Shown here: piece by piece, positions 34,201 through 44,253 of the stretch
Layout of the letters: each line of letters begins with the position of its first letter
How positions within the stretch are numbered: the stretch's first letter is position 1
From: Sorghum bicolor
Taxonomy: Eukaryota > Streptophyta > Magnoliopsida > Poales > Poaceae
Reading direction: 5' to 3'
Assembly (NCBI RefSeq): GCF_000003195.3
Contig: NC_012871.2
Location: forward strand, 45,316,378-45,380,377
DNA length: 64,000 bases
The notes under the pieces: generated by a model
Database searches by the model: none
Seen by the model: only the letters and a program-made list of their open reading frames with translations
Told to the model about the DNA's origin: nothing
Program-made: the position numbers and the translations under genes

Positions 34201-34532
34201 AGTAGAATTAGGCGTACAGGATACCCATCCGAGAGAAAAGAAAAAGAAGAGCATCTCATTCTCCTCATAAAGTTTCAAAAAGCAAGGAAGGTATGTATCC
34301 CCTCAAAAGAGCAAAAGTAGAATTAGACTTTCACCATTGTTATCACCATCATCACCATACACTATTCATTCGCCACACATGCACATCTTGATTTGGCTTA
34401 TTGATTTGTTTCTTTGGATCCATGGTTTGACTATACAATAAATGTCTTGTAAGTATGTATATTTTATCTCCCACCATTGTAAGTAAGTCTATCCTTGCTC
34501 AGGGACGAGCAAGAGGTAAGCTTGGGGGAGTT
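31283..34532 (+). other. Non-coding internal region of the gag-only element
   Basis: About 3.2 kb lacks pol and any supported gene. It holds three copies of AGCTTGGGGGAG (31604-31615, 33255-33266, 34519-34530), only the last at the LTR. It also has a purine-rich, A-rich segment (34066-34270) with two GGGCAAGTGCCCGG/GGACAAGTGTCCGA-like pieces; the Lys-rich ORF there is low complexity. Confidence 0.7.
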
Positions 34533-35727
34533 TGTTGACGGTCCTTAAGTATCAAATTTAACTATCAAATAAACAAAGAAAAGGATCCAAATGAAATCAA
34601 CATCGAGACTTAGGGTTTTATCTGACAGAATTCCACGAGTTTTGGTGTTTGTCTATTTCTGCAGGGGGTTATCAGGAAATAAGGAAGAAAGGCCCACACG
34701 TCGGGATTACATAGAGATATCAACGTGCCGCGCAATTATCTTACATCTAGAAGACTCCAGAAGCCACGGGAAGGAAGCGGAGACCGAACGGAGTCAGGGA
34801 CAGGGCGCCCGCCCAAGTCCTTAGGGCGCCCGCCCACCTTCTTCGGCCAATCACGCTCAATCTCGCGGATTATGCTCCACCGACCTAAAGGATCAAGAAT
34901 AACCGTTCAATCAATGTCGGTTTGATCCGACGGCCCAGGTTCACTTGAGGGGACTATAAAACCAGACCCCTTGGCCCCTGGAGGAGGAACCCCTTGATCA
35001 TTATTCATTATTCATAGACAGAGCAAAAGCTAGGGTTTAGAGATGAGAGCTCTCCTCTCTTCTCTAAACTAGAGTAGATCTAGATAGTAGCGAGATGGAG
35101 AGCGAAGGAGGATTAGAGGAGAGGCCGGACTGTCGGTTCTTCCTCCGGTTGTACTTCAAGTATAGGTGTAAGCGTGGTGCTTAGACCTGGATTACTTGTG
35201 GATATCCCCTGACTAGCTGGATCGTATGGTAGGCCGCGTAGGTGACAGTTACGTTGGTCCCCTGTAGTCCACCTCTCGTTAGCAGGACGGGTAGGGTTTA
35301 TCGGCCTATGGATAAGCATCCTTTGTGGTGTACTCTTATCATGTGGTTCGTCCCAGACATAGACATACCCCTTTGAAGTAGAGAAACCATAGTTATCCTC
35401 TCTATTCTGCTACCATCGCCCATATACTAGAATTGCTCTATTCTCTATTCCCATATTATCACTCACTGTTATCTTACCTTTAGTATTGTTCTTATTCGAT
35501 TCTACCATCTTTCCTATTCACACCTATTTACTTATCTTGGTTAAGTTAGAGCGTAGATTAGTTCTCCCGTTTTCCTGTGGATACGATAAAACCAATAACC
35601 GGGTAAAAGCTTCAACGGTATCCGTGCGCTTGCGGATTATCTGTGTGCGTATAAATACTATAGTACACTCTAGTGCCATGCTGGAGATGACAACCTAGTA
35701 TTCAAGTGGTGTTAGCAAGTGTCAACA
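34533..35727 (+). repeat. 3' LTR of the gag-only element
   Basis: A 1195-bp copy lacking ~147 bp present in the 5' LTR (missing between TTGTACTTC and AGTATAGGTG near 35157). It ends GTGTCAACA and is followed by the CTAGC duplication. Confidence 0.92.
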
Positions 35728-35732
35728 CTAGC

Positions 35733-37251
35733 TAGTTGATCTTGCACTTGAGTACCACTTGTACTAGCTTGATTTTGATCATGAGAACCACTAGTTTGCA
35801 CATTAGAGGTAGGAAGCACTTGATCTTTGTCATCTTCAACATTAATCACCTCTCTAGGCCTTAAATCACCAATGTCCATATTCTTCATTGCATCGGCCAC
35901 TTGAGTGCCTCTCACATCATCTAGATTCTCTTCTTCCTCTTGAGAGCCATTGGTTTCATCAAATTCAACATCATGCACCTCTTCAAGAGTACCACTAGCC
36001 AAATTCCAAACTCTATAAGCTTTGCTAGTGGTTGAGTAACCAAGCAAGAATCCTTCATCACATTTCTTCTCAAATTTACTCAATCTAGTGCCTTTCTTCA
36101 ATATATAGCATTTGCAACCAAAAACCCGAAAGTATGCAATGTTGGGCTTTCTTCCATTCAAGAGCTCATATGGTGTCTTCTCCATCATTGGGTGACAATA
36201 GAGTCGGTTGCTATAGTAGCAAGCCGTGTTGATTGCTTCGGCCCAAAATGAATGACTCACATTGTATTCACTCAACATTGATCTTGCCATGTCAATCAAG
36301 GTTCTATTCTTCCTCTCAACAAGTCCATTTGATTGTGGAGTGTACTTGGCCGAGAATTGATGCCTAATGCCAAATTCATCACAAAGTTCATCAACTCTTG
36401 TATTCTTGAATTCACTTCCATTGTCACTTCTCACTTTCTTAATGGTTGTTTCAAACTCATTGTGTATTCTCTTGACAAATGATTTGAAAGTTGCAAAAGC
36501 ATCACTCTTGTCACTAAGAAAGAATACCCATGTGTATCTTGTGAAATCATCCACTATCACAAATCCATATTTATTTCCACCAATGCTTGTGTGTGGTTGG
36601 TCCAAATAGATCCATGTGCAACAACTCAAATGCCTTGCATGTACTCATGATGCTCTTCTTTGGATGATTGTTGCCAACTTGCTTTCCGGCTTGACATGCA
36701 CTACAAAGCTTGTCTTTCTCAAATGTGACATATTTCAAGCCTCTAACAAGATCATGCTTGACTAACTTGTTCAATTGTTTCATACCAACATGACCAAGCC
36801 TTCTATGCCATAACCAACTCATGCTAGATTTAGTGAGAAAGCATGTTGATAATTGAGCTTCACTAGCATTGAAATCAACCAAGTATAGATTCTCATATCT
36901 AAAGCCTTTAAATATCAAGTTAGAGCCATCTACACTTATGATCTCTACATCATCAACTCCAAATATGCATTTGAAACCAAGATCACAAAGTTGAGCTACA
37001 GATAGCAAATTGAAGTTCAAGCTCTCTACTAGTAGCACATTGGAAATGCTCAAATCATTGGATATAGCAATTTTACCAAGCCCTTTGACCTTCCCTTTGC
37101 CATTATCACCAAATGTGATACTATCAACACCATTGTCATCATTTGGATTGATTGAATTGAACATTCTTGAATCACTGGTCATGTGTTGTGTGCACCCACT
37201 ATCAAGCACCCAATGCCTTCCTCCGGCTTTATAGTTTATCTACAAAACAAA
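35733..37251 (-). pseudogene. Copia pol, N-terminal part: protease, GAG-pre-integrase and integrase
   Basis: Read leftward, the first block (37209-36571) begins GGRHWVLDSGCTQHMTS, with LDSGCT being the aspartic protease active site. It continues through LLSVAQLCDLGF and the HHCC region (WHRRLGHVGMKQL ... CSACQAGK). A one-base shift near 36,590 moves to the integrase core, with GFVIVDDFTRYTWVFFL, VRSDNGSEFKN and TPQSNGLVERKNR supplying the D, D and E. Then come the PYELLNGRKPN and YFRVFGCKCY motifs typical of copia integrase ends. The frame runs to the CTAGC duplication at the nested element and continues beyond it at 28,207. It lies in the same frame as gag (TGA then TAG between, 37254 to ~37237). 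The frameshift and insertion make it non-functional. Confidence 0.88.
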
Positions 37252-39333
37252 TCAATGTTTCTTAGGTACCCGTACTTGTTTGGGTCCTTGGAGGTTAGTG
37301 ACTAAGCTTTTTGGTACCCAAATGGCCTTCTTCTTTGGACCCACAATTGGTGTACCAACAAACTTAGCATGCACACCCTTCTCACCCTTGGTAAGCACAT
37401 AACAAGAATCAAGAGGAATGTAAGGTACATTAGCATTTTTCTTGTTCTTGTTCATTTTGTTGCAATTAAGCTCTAGGTGCCCAACTTGCTTGCATTTGTT
37501 GCAATAACGACCATTGCTCTTCACAAAGCTAGGCTTGTGAGTTACAAAGGCTTTCTTGCCCTTCTTGGGGGTATAGCCTAATCTCTCTTTATTGAGAGAA
37601 AACCTTTGGCTACCCAAGCACTTTAGCAAGCGGGCCTCACCACCATAGGCTTTGCCTAGGGCGTGAGTGAGCTCATCCACCTCTCTCTTGAGAGTCTCAT
37701 TCTCAACCTTTAGTGAGGTATCACAAGTGACACTAACACTAGAAGTAGAGGTAGAGTTGGTGGTGGTGGATGAAGACCTACAAGAAGAGTTAGTGGCAAC
37801 AACAATAGGTGGGTTGGGTGATTCCTTAATTAAGTCACATGTTGTGCCCACATCACATGATATAACAACCTTTTCCTTGTTCTCTTCTAACAACAAGGAG
37901 TGAGCTTTCTCGAGCTTGGTGTGAGCCTTGCCAAGCTTCTCATGGGCTTCCACTAGCCTCTCATGATTAGCATTGAGCTCATCAAAGGATTGCTCAAGAG
38001 CTTTTAACTTCTTGGCCAATTCTTTGCACTTCTTGTTTTTAGATTGAATAAGTGAATCGGCTTGTTCTAGCATGTCCATGAGTTGTTCATTAGTGAATTT
38101 ATTTTCATCATCACTATCACTATCATGTTCATGTTCACTTTCACTTTCACTCTCATCATATTGTACCTTGTGGCCCTTGGCCATGAAGCATGAAGGAGTG
38201 TCGAAGAGTGATGGCTTGTTAATAGCAATGCTTGCAAGCGCCTTCTTCTTGGATGCCTTGTCATCATCACTAGAACCATCATCCGAAGAAGCATCACTAT
38301 CCCATGTCACAACATAGGATCCACCCTTTTTCTTCTTCTTGAAGACCATCTTCTTCTCTTTCTTTTCTTTCTTCTCCTTCTTGTTCTTCTTCACATGCTC
38401 ATCATGATCACTATTGTATGGACAATCCGCCACAATATGATCGGGGCTCTTGCACTTGTAGCATAGCCTCACATATTCCTTATTTTTGGAGTTGTCCCTT
38501 CTCTTTCTTGTGTGGTAGCCCTTCTTCATCATCATCTTGCCAAACTTGCGGACGAAGAGTGCTAGTGCTTCATCATCACTATCATCATTAGAGCACTCCT
38601 CATCACTTGATTCTTCCTTCTTGGCCTTGCCCTTGTTCTTGCTCTTGGATGAAGAGCTAGCTTTGAATGCTACACTTTTATTCTTCTTATCATCATCATC
38701 CTTCTTCATGACCTCATCATCATCATTGTCATTGTATTGATCTTCGGTCATGACATCTCCAAGTACCTCATTGGGAGATACACCCGTCAATCCACCTCTA
38801 AAGATGATTGTTCTCAATGTCTTGAACCTCTTGGGTAAGCACATCAAGAACTTGTGAATGAAGTCCTCATCTTTCACTTTCTCACCAAGGCCCTTGAGAT
38901 CATTGATGATGACTTGGAGCTTATAGAACATCTCCGATATAGACTCATCATCCTTCATCTTGAAGTTGGATAACTTGTCCTTGAGCATATACAATTTGGC
39001 ACTTTTTACCGTTGTAGTGCCTTCATATGTTTCTTCTAGCCTTGTCCACACTTCACTTGCTCTCTCAAGATCTTTGACTTGTTCAAATACCTTTGAATCA
39101 ATGCCATTATAGATTGTGTTGAGAGCCATTGTATTGCATTGCTTGTTTGCTCTCTCATTGTCGGTGGGGTTAGCGGGGTCAAGGATCACAAAATCATTCT
39201 CTGTGACTTCCCACACTCTATCATTGATTGATCCAAGGTACATCTTCATTTTTCTCTTCCAATAGTCAAAAGAGCTTGAGCCATCAAAGAACGGTGGTTT
39301 GCCCCCAACATGGTTGAACACTATTTGAGCCAT
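37252..39333 (-). CDS. Gag of the SIRE-like copia element
   Basis: An intact ORF of 693 codons starting MAQIVFNHVGGKPPFFDG, the usual opening of large copia gags, then the UBN2-type domain (about 20-200: WKRKMKMYLGSINDRVWEV, LKDKLSNFKMKDDESISEMF). A CCHC knuckle begins at residue 291 (CYKCKSPDHIVADC). Acidic and Lys-rich low-complexity tracts follow (310-410), then a long coiled coil (about 425-490) and a second CCHC-like knuckle near 611 (CNKCKQVGHLELNC). The coding strand is minus, beginning just inside the primer site. The product would package element RNA. The C-terminus runs to VPKKH and then TGA; pol continues in the same frame after a second stop, so pol expression would need readthrough or reinitiation. 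Confidence 0.88.
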   Translation of the reverse strand: MAQIVFNHVGGKPPFFDGSSSFDYWKRKMKMYLGSINDRVWEVTENDFVILDPANPTDNERANKQCNTMALNTIYNGIDSKVFEQVKDLERASEVWTRLEETYEGTTTVKSAKLYMLKDKLSNFKMKDDESISEMFYKLQVIINDLKGLGEKVKDEDFIHKFLMCLPKRFKTLRTIIFRGGLTGVSPNEVLGDVMTEDQYNDNDDDEVMKKDDDDKKNKSVAFKASSSSKSKNKGKAKKEESSDEECSNDDSDDEALALFVRKFGKMMMKKGYHTRKRRDNSKNKEYVRLCYKCKSPDHIVADCPYNSDHDEHVKKNKKEKKEKKEKKMVFKKKKKGGSYVVTWDSDASSDDGSSDDDKASKKKALASIAINKPSLFDTPSCFMAKGHKVQYDESESESEHEHDSDSDDENKFTNEQLMDMLEQADSLIQSKNKKCKELAKKLKALEQSFDELNANHERLVEAHEKLGKAHTKLEKAHSLLLEENKEKVVISCDVGTTCDLIKESPNPPIVVATNSSCRSSSTTTNSTSTSSVSVTCDTSLKVENETLKREVDELTHALGKAYGGEARLLKCLGSQRFSLNKERLGYTPKKGKKAFVTHKPSFVKSNGRYCNKCKQVGHLELNCNKMNKNKKNANVPYIPLDSCYVLTKGEKGVHAKFVGTPIVGPKKKAIWVPKSLVTNLQGPKQVRVPKKH

Positions 39334-39377
39334 AATTTGAGCACCGAGGTTGTTAAGCCTTCACAAACAGTGACCAC

Positions 39378-39390
39378 GGCTCTGATACCA
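39378..39390 (-). other. Primer-binding site (initiator Met-tRNA) of the copia element
   Basis: On the minus strand TGGTATCAGAGCC begins two bases inside the LTR end. It is an exact match to the plant iMet primer site. Confidence 0.9.
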
Positions 39391-39392
39391 CT

Positions 39393-41337
39393 TGAAAGGT
39401 CCTAATATGGCTAGAGGGGGGTGAATAGCCTATTTAAAAAATCTACAAACTCACTAGAGCAAGAGGTTAGTAAATAACAAAGCAAAGCTTTTTGCTCTAG
39501 CTCTAATAGGGTGTTTGCAAGCCACCTATCCAACAATTCTAGTTGATATAATCACTAGGCAAACAAGAGCTATGTCACTACTTACACTAGAAAGCTACCT
39601 AAAGTTTCTATACAAGTAAGTAAGCTACTCTAGTTTGCGGGAATGTAAAAGAGATGGTTTGAACTTTATACCGCCGCGTAGAGGGGATGAACCAATCAAT
39701 AATATGAAGTCCAATCACCGGAAGAAATCCAATGAACAATCACAATGGAGACACACAATTTTTCTCCCGAGGTTCACGTGCTTGCCGGCACGCTACGTCC
39801 CCGTTGTGTCGACCAACACTTGGAGGTTCGGTGGCTAAGAGGTGTAGCACGAACCTCGTCCTCACTAGGACACCACAAGAACCTACCCACAAGTGAGGTA
39901 ACTCAATGACACGAGCAATCCACTAGAGTTACCTTTCGGCTCTCCGCCGGGGAAGGTACTAGACCCCTCACAATCACTGGGAGATGGCCACGAACAATCA
40001 CCAACTCGTGCCAATGCTCCTCCGCTGCTCCAAGCCATCTAGGTGGCGGCAACCACCAAGAGTAACAAGAAAACCGCAGCCAAATCGATCCCCAAGTGCC
40101 ACTAGATGCAATCACTCAAGCAAATACACTTAGAATCACTCCCAATCTCACAAAGATGTTTAATCGAAGAAGGAGATGAGTGGGAGGTGTTTGCTTAGGC
40201 TCACAAGGATGTCAAGTAGTCAAGAATGCCAAGAGAGTGAGCCCTAAGCCGGCCAACAACTATTTATAGACCCTCAAACAAATAGAGCCGTTGACTCTCT
40301 CACTGGGTCTAACTCGGGGTCACCGGATGCTCTTAAAGGGGCACCGGACGCTCAACACCAGCGTCCGGTGCTCCAACGTCAGCCGCGTGTCAGAATCTAA
40401 CGGTAACCTGTAGTGCACCGGACGCTGATCAAGTTAGCACCGGACGCGTCCGGTGCACACCGAACTCATGCGCAGAGAGTTCCGCAAACTTGCGGGTCAC
40501 CGGACGCTGAGCACCGGTAGCGTCCGGTGCTCACCGGACCCATGCGCAGAGAGGGTCGCAAAACGCCCGCACACCGGACGCTAACCACCGGACGCACAGG
40601 CCTGCGTCCGGTGCCTGTCGTCCGGTGCCTTACCCTAGCTGGGCCAGGCACTGTCTGCACCGGACGCTTAGACGCAGCGTCCGGTGCTCCAGAAGCCAGC
40701 GTCCAGTGAGTGTTTTCTCAGCGAGAAATACTCCCGTGACTTCTCCAAATTTCCCACCGGCGCAATAGAAAAAATGCACTTCATTTTCTCGAAAAGTGCC
40801 GAATCCCGCCTTGCAAGCTCGGTGGGAGGGAGAGAGGAACCCATCCTTTCTCTACCCTTCAAACTTCAACTCCCTTCTCAAAGTGTGCCAACACCACAAA
40901 GTGTGTACCAACAAGTGCACGTGTGTTAGCATTTTCACAAACATTTTCTTCGAAGGAGTTAAGTTAGCTCACTAGGTTCTAAAGAATGCACATGAACAAT
41001 GACACCTAGTGGCACTTGATAACCGCTTAGCCAAAGAATTTCCCTCTTTATAGTATGGCTATTTATCCTAAATGTGATCACACCCTCTATGGTGTCTTGA
41101 TCACCAAAACCAAAACCCTAAGCAATACCTTTGCCTTGATCTCCATAGGGTTTTGTTTTTCTCTTTCTTCTTTTCCAAGTTGAGCACTTGATCACCTTGT
41201 GGTCATCACCATCATCACCATGATCATCACTTGCTCCATCACTTGGCATGTGCCAACCTCATTAAGTCTACACACACTTAGCATAGAGGTTAGTACTAGG
41301 GTTTCATCAATTATCCAAAACCAAACTAGGGCTTTCA
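39393..41337 (-). repeat. 5' LTR of the SIRE-like copia element
   Basis: This 1945-bp LTR contains a cluster of CACCGGACGC/GCGTCCGGTG motifs (40320-40700), including the perfect 20-bp palindrome GCACCGGACGCGTCCGGTGC at 40437-40456. It is followed by the ATAGA duplication, after which the CACTA gene resumes in frame. Confidence 0.92.
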
Positions 41338-43681
41338 ATAGAGTTGTCGAAGACTTCGGTAATGTGCAACTTGAGATAGAAGGAGGTAATGGAGACAAGA
41401 CTCTAGGAGAAGCAGAGAAGACTTTTATTTGTTGGTGCAAGCGCTACATCATTATTCCTAGGGCATCACCTAGTAGTCTACCACCACCTCCTTGTCATGA
41501 ATCTAATCCTAGGTGTGGATGAAAATTGACTATACATTTGTATACTTACTTTATTTTGCATTCTCTTAGTTAGCGATTTACTCATATACCTTTTGGTTTC
41601 ACAGGTGGTCACCAACATGTCATAGTGCTGCGGGTGATGACGAGGGAGTGCAAGACACGGCTGCATCGTCTCGGTCTCCAACGCCACCACCTCAGGCTCC
41701 AACGCCACCACCTTGGGCTCCAACACCGCCACCTTGGGCTCCAACACCGCCACCTAGGGCTCCAACCCCACCTAGGGCTCCAACGCCACCTCCTCAGGAT
41801 CCAACACCGCCATCGGCCGGCCCATCGCCTCCACACGTGGCTCCAGCACGAAAGAAGAGGCCGGCCACACAATCAAATGTGTCAGCCGCCCCGCCACCAA
41901 AAAAAGAAAGCCTCCGAAAAGAAACAAGCTATCATTCCTAAGAAGCTGACCTATGAGATGGCTGATGCAGAAATAAATGTTTCAGTAAAATCGGACGTGG
42001 ATAGTTTCTTCAAGAAACTTAAGACTGAAAGAGAAGCCATGCGAAACCCTGAGAAGTCATACCTCTTACTACGGCCAAAAGATCTACGACAAAGGGTTGA
42101 GGCTCAACAAAAAAAGAGGCGTGAAGCTCAGAAAGAATCATCATCTTTATCGGACTATGATCGCACTTTAAGGAAATCCATAGAAGAAGAGAAGAAGAAA
42201 GAGAAAAGAGCACGCAAGGGTGTAGCACAGCTTGGGGAACAATCAAAGCAATCAGTGCCCCCGCTAGTCATTGGAAATGAATATGGTTCAAACATTGACG
42301 TGCTAGACCAGCAGATACCGGCAGATTTAAAATTTGATGAGCTTGAAATTTTTTTTATGGAAACTGGTCTTAGCTTAGCCCAAATGATAGCTGGGGCACC
42401 AATTGAAAGTGCTCCACAAATTGATCATTGTCAGAAGGAATATACATATGGCAAGAGTTTATACAACCCTGCGGCCCTCAGCAAGCTTGGAACGCAAATA
42501 TACATGCTAAACAAATGGTACATGGCAGCGTGTGTCAGAAAAGCAGATGACTATCTTTGTGTCCGAATTAGAAATTATCATTACTTCCGTGGTGATGATA
42601 TTATTTATGTTCAATTTAATGAGCTACACCAACTATGCCACATGGACGCTCTTGACAAATCTCTAATGAGTTGCTTCTGTCTGTAAGTGATTCTTTCTTT
42701 CAATAATGTCACTGTAACTTATCATGTATATATATATAACTAATTATAGAAACCCGCTATACATATGCAGAAACATGATGAGGGACCTCAGAGTTAGAAA
42801 TGACAAGGAGATTGGATTTGTGGATCCAAATGTTGTATTCAAAGACCACAAGACCCCATATGTCTTATGGAGAACTCAAATAGAGAGAAATCTACGGAGG
42901 TTCTCGATCAACCAAAAAGATAAAAGATATATACTCTTTCCCTACAACTTTAAGTAAGTGTCATTATCGTGTGTACATTCTATTTAACTAATTAATCAGA
43001 TCAATATGAAGATATATACTAATTTTGCGTACAATATGCACACAAATGCAGCTTTCATTAGATACTAATTCTCATTGATCTCTGGCAATGTCAATTGGTA
43101 ATCTATGACTCGTTGAGAAAACCACAGGACGATTACCAAGAAATGATAGATATTATCCAAGGGTAACTCTGATCTCTATATATTAAATTCTGCTCTTTTA
43201 ACTTGGTAATAGATAATTAATAATGATCGTTTTATTGCTAGGGTTTGGGCTGGGTTCGTGCAGAAACACCGTCCAGAGTTGAATGCAGCACTTTCAAAGC
43301 CCATCTTACTTCAATGGGTTCTACGGCAGACACCGGGCAACAATTTGTGTGGCTACTATGTGTGCGAGTTTATGAGGGTCTATGCCAAAAGAACTAATCT
43401 TGAGCACCTAAAAGTATGTAACATGTATATATAATAAGTTTATTTCATTTATTTGTTGCTATTTAATAAATCCTATTCATACCTCTAACTTTTTTCTTTA
43501 ATGTCTATTAAAGGAGATGTGGCTGAAGGAGCAGGTGTTGGATGCGGTGCGCCTAAAAGGAATTCATGAGACAATCACAAGATTTCTTAACGACCAAGTC
43601 CCGAATCCCGGCGGCGAGTGCTACTTCAACCCTCAGGAGCCAATGAAACCAAATAACGATGATCATTTGTACGATGCTTGA
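41338..43681 (+). pseudogene. CACTA accessory gene, 3' part with Ulp1-like (C48) peptidase domain
   Basis: This continues SVSVDR as VVEDFGNVQLEIEGG, with an exon end at AG/GTGTGG (41512). The next exon (41605-42682) opens with a Pro-rich repeat (PTPPPWA-type units). It is frameshifted at an A7 run near 41,901, then reads KKLTYEMADAEINVSVKSDV, a Lys/Glu coiled coil, and HYFRGDDIIYVQF-ELHQLC. Further exons run 42771-42953 (GFVDPNVVFKDHK), 43052 to ~43162 (QLVIYDSLRKPQ), about 43242-43412 (LCGYYVCEF, the likely catalytic Cys at 43348) and about 43514-43681. This order matches the Ulp1/SENP-type cysteine peptidase domain found in many grass CACTA proteins. In the His box (FH*ILILI) a TAG at 43059-43061 replaces the usual Trp codon. 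The frameshift and nonsense codon make it a pseudogene. Confidence 0.8.
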
Positions 43682-43935
43682 GTGGCGGAGATAAATTGTG
43701 TTGTAAATACTTTGTCCGTGATGCATATGTGTAAATATTATATTATGAACCTATAGATACATATTATATATATATAGTGTTTTATAGTATATTTATATGT
43801 AATGCTTTAAATTATATAAATTATAGGTGTGCGTTCTATAAACTACCAGCAAACAATACGCATTCGAAAATAACAATAACATAATGTAAACCCTAAATAG
43901 AAAACCAAATGAAAAGAAAAAGAAAAAAGAAAAAG

Positions 43936-44172
43936 TCTTTAGTCCCTGTTGGTAGCAACAACCGGGACTAAAAGTGGAGGCCAGGTGGCACACCCTGGCG
44001 CACCTTTTAGTCCCGAATGCTGTTACCAACCGGGACTAAAGGTGGACCTTTAGTCCCGGTCCTCGAAACCGGGACTAAAGGTGGGACTTAGTCCCGAAAC
44101 CTTAGCCCCGGTTCCATAGCCACGACTAAAGGCCCTTACGGCCCGGGGCTAAAGCCCTTCCCTGTACTAGTG
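43936..44172. repeat. CACTA 3' subterminal repeats and terminus
   Basis: About nine TTTAGTCCC / GGGACTAAA motifs alternate in orientation (partial hairpins) and lead to the terminal CTGTACTAGTG at 44162-44172. Some motifs are diverged (TTAGCCCCGG, CACGACTAAAGG), showing age. Confidence 0.88.
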
Positions 44173-44253
44173 ATATACACTATGTCTAGATATATCATAA
44201 AAGTAATGTATCTAAAAAATCAAAACGTCTCTCACAGTTTGGTATGAAGAAAG

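Larger units (their letters stand above)
28213..35727 (+). mobile_element. Non-autonomous LTR retrotransposon, gag-only, Athila/Tat-like, nested in the copia pol
   Basis: LTRs at 28213-29553 and 34533-35727 begin TGTTGACGG and end TCAACA. CTAGC is duplicated at 28208-28212 and 35728-35732. The primer site is a 23-base match to tRNA-Asp, the polypurine tract is AAGCTTGGGGGAG, and the only sizeable ORF is a gag. About 3.2 kb after gag has no pol motifs, so the element depended on enzymes made elsewhere (LARD-like). It is in the opposite orientation to its copia host. The 3' LTR has lost ~147 bp relative to the 5' LTR (junction near 35157); otherwise the LTRs are nearly identical, indicating a recent insertion. 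Confidence 0.92.
23440..41337 (-). mobile_element. Ty1/copia LTR retrotransposon, SIRE/Maximus-like, minus strand
   Basis: LTRs at 23440-25389 and 39393-41337 begin TGAAAG and end CTTTCA. ATAGA is duplicated at 23435-23439 and 41338-41342. The primer site lies inside the right LTR and the polypurine tract inside the left LTR, so the element runs right to left. Coding order from the right is gag, protease, integrase, RT, RNase H, as in copia. Long LTRs (~1.95 kb), a large gag, and gag and pol in the same frame but separated by stops fit the SIRE/Maximus lineage. Pol has several frameshifts and is split by a 7.5-kb LTR element, so this copy is inactive. Without that insert it is ~10.4 kb. Confidence 0.92.
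19798..44172 (+). mobile_element. CACTA (En/Spm) element, left end truncated, heavily invaded
   Basis: Both ends carry arrays of the grass CACTA subterminal motif TTTAGTCCCGG / CCGGGACTAAA (19798-19963 and 43936-44140). The right end finishes CTGTACTAGTG at 44172, which reads CACTAGTACAG in reverse complement, a canonical CACTA terminus. No CACTA terminus is visible at the left, so that tip is lost. Between the ends lies one decayed gene (Transposase_24-like plus Ulp1-like) split by a copia element. No TNP2 transposase was found between these borders, so the element would have depended on a partner. Alternatively, 1-14048 and this region are parts of one larger element and the left block is internal. 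Confidence 0.75.

Noticed and set aside
34060..34320. Lys-rich ORF and antisense Phe-rich ORFs
   Set aside because: Low-complexity purine tract; no protein-like pattern.
41609..41872. Trp/Arg repeat ORF on the minus strand opposite the Pro-rich CACTA exon
   Set aside because: Exact antisense of the PTPPPWA repeats in the sense CACTA frame.
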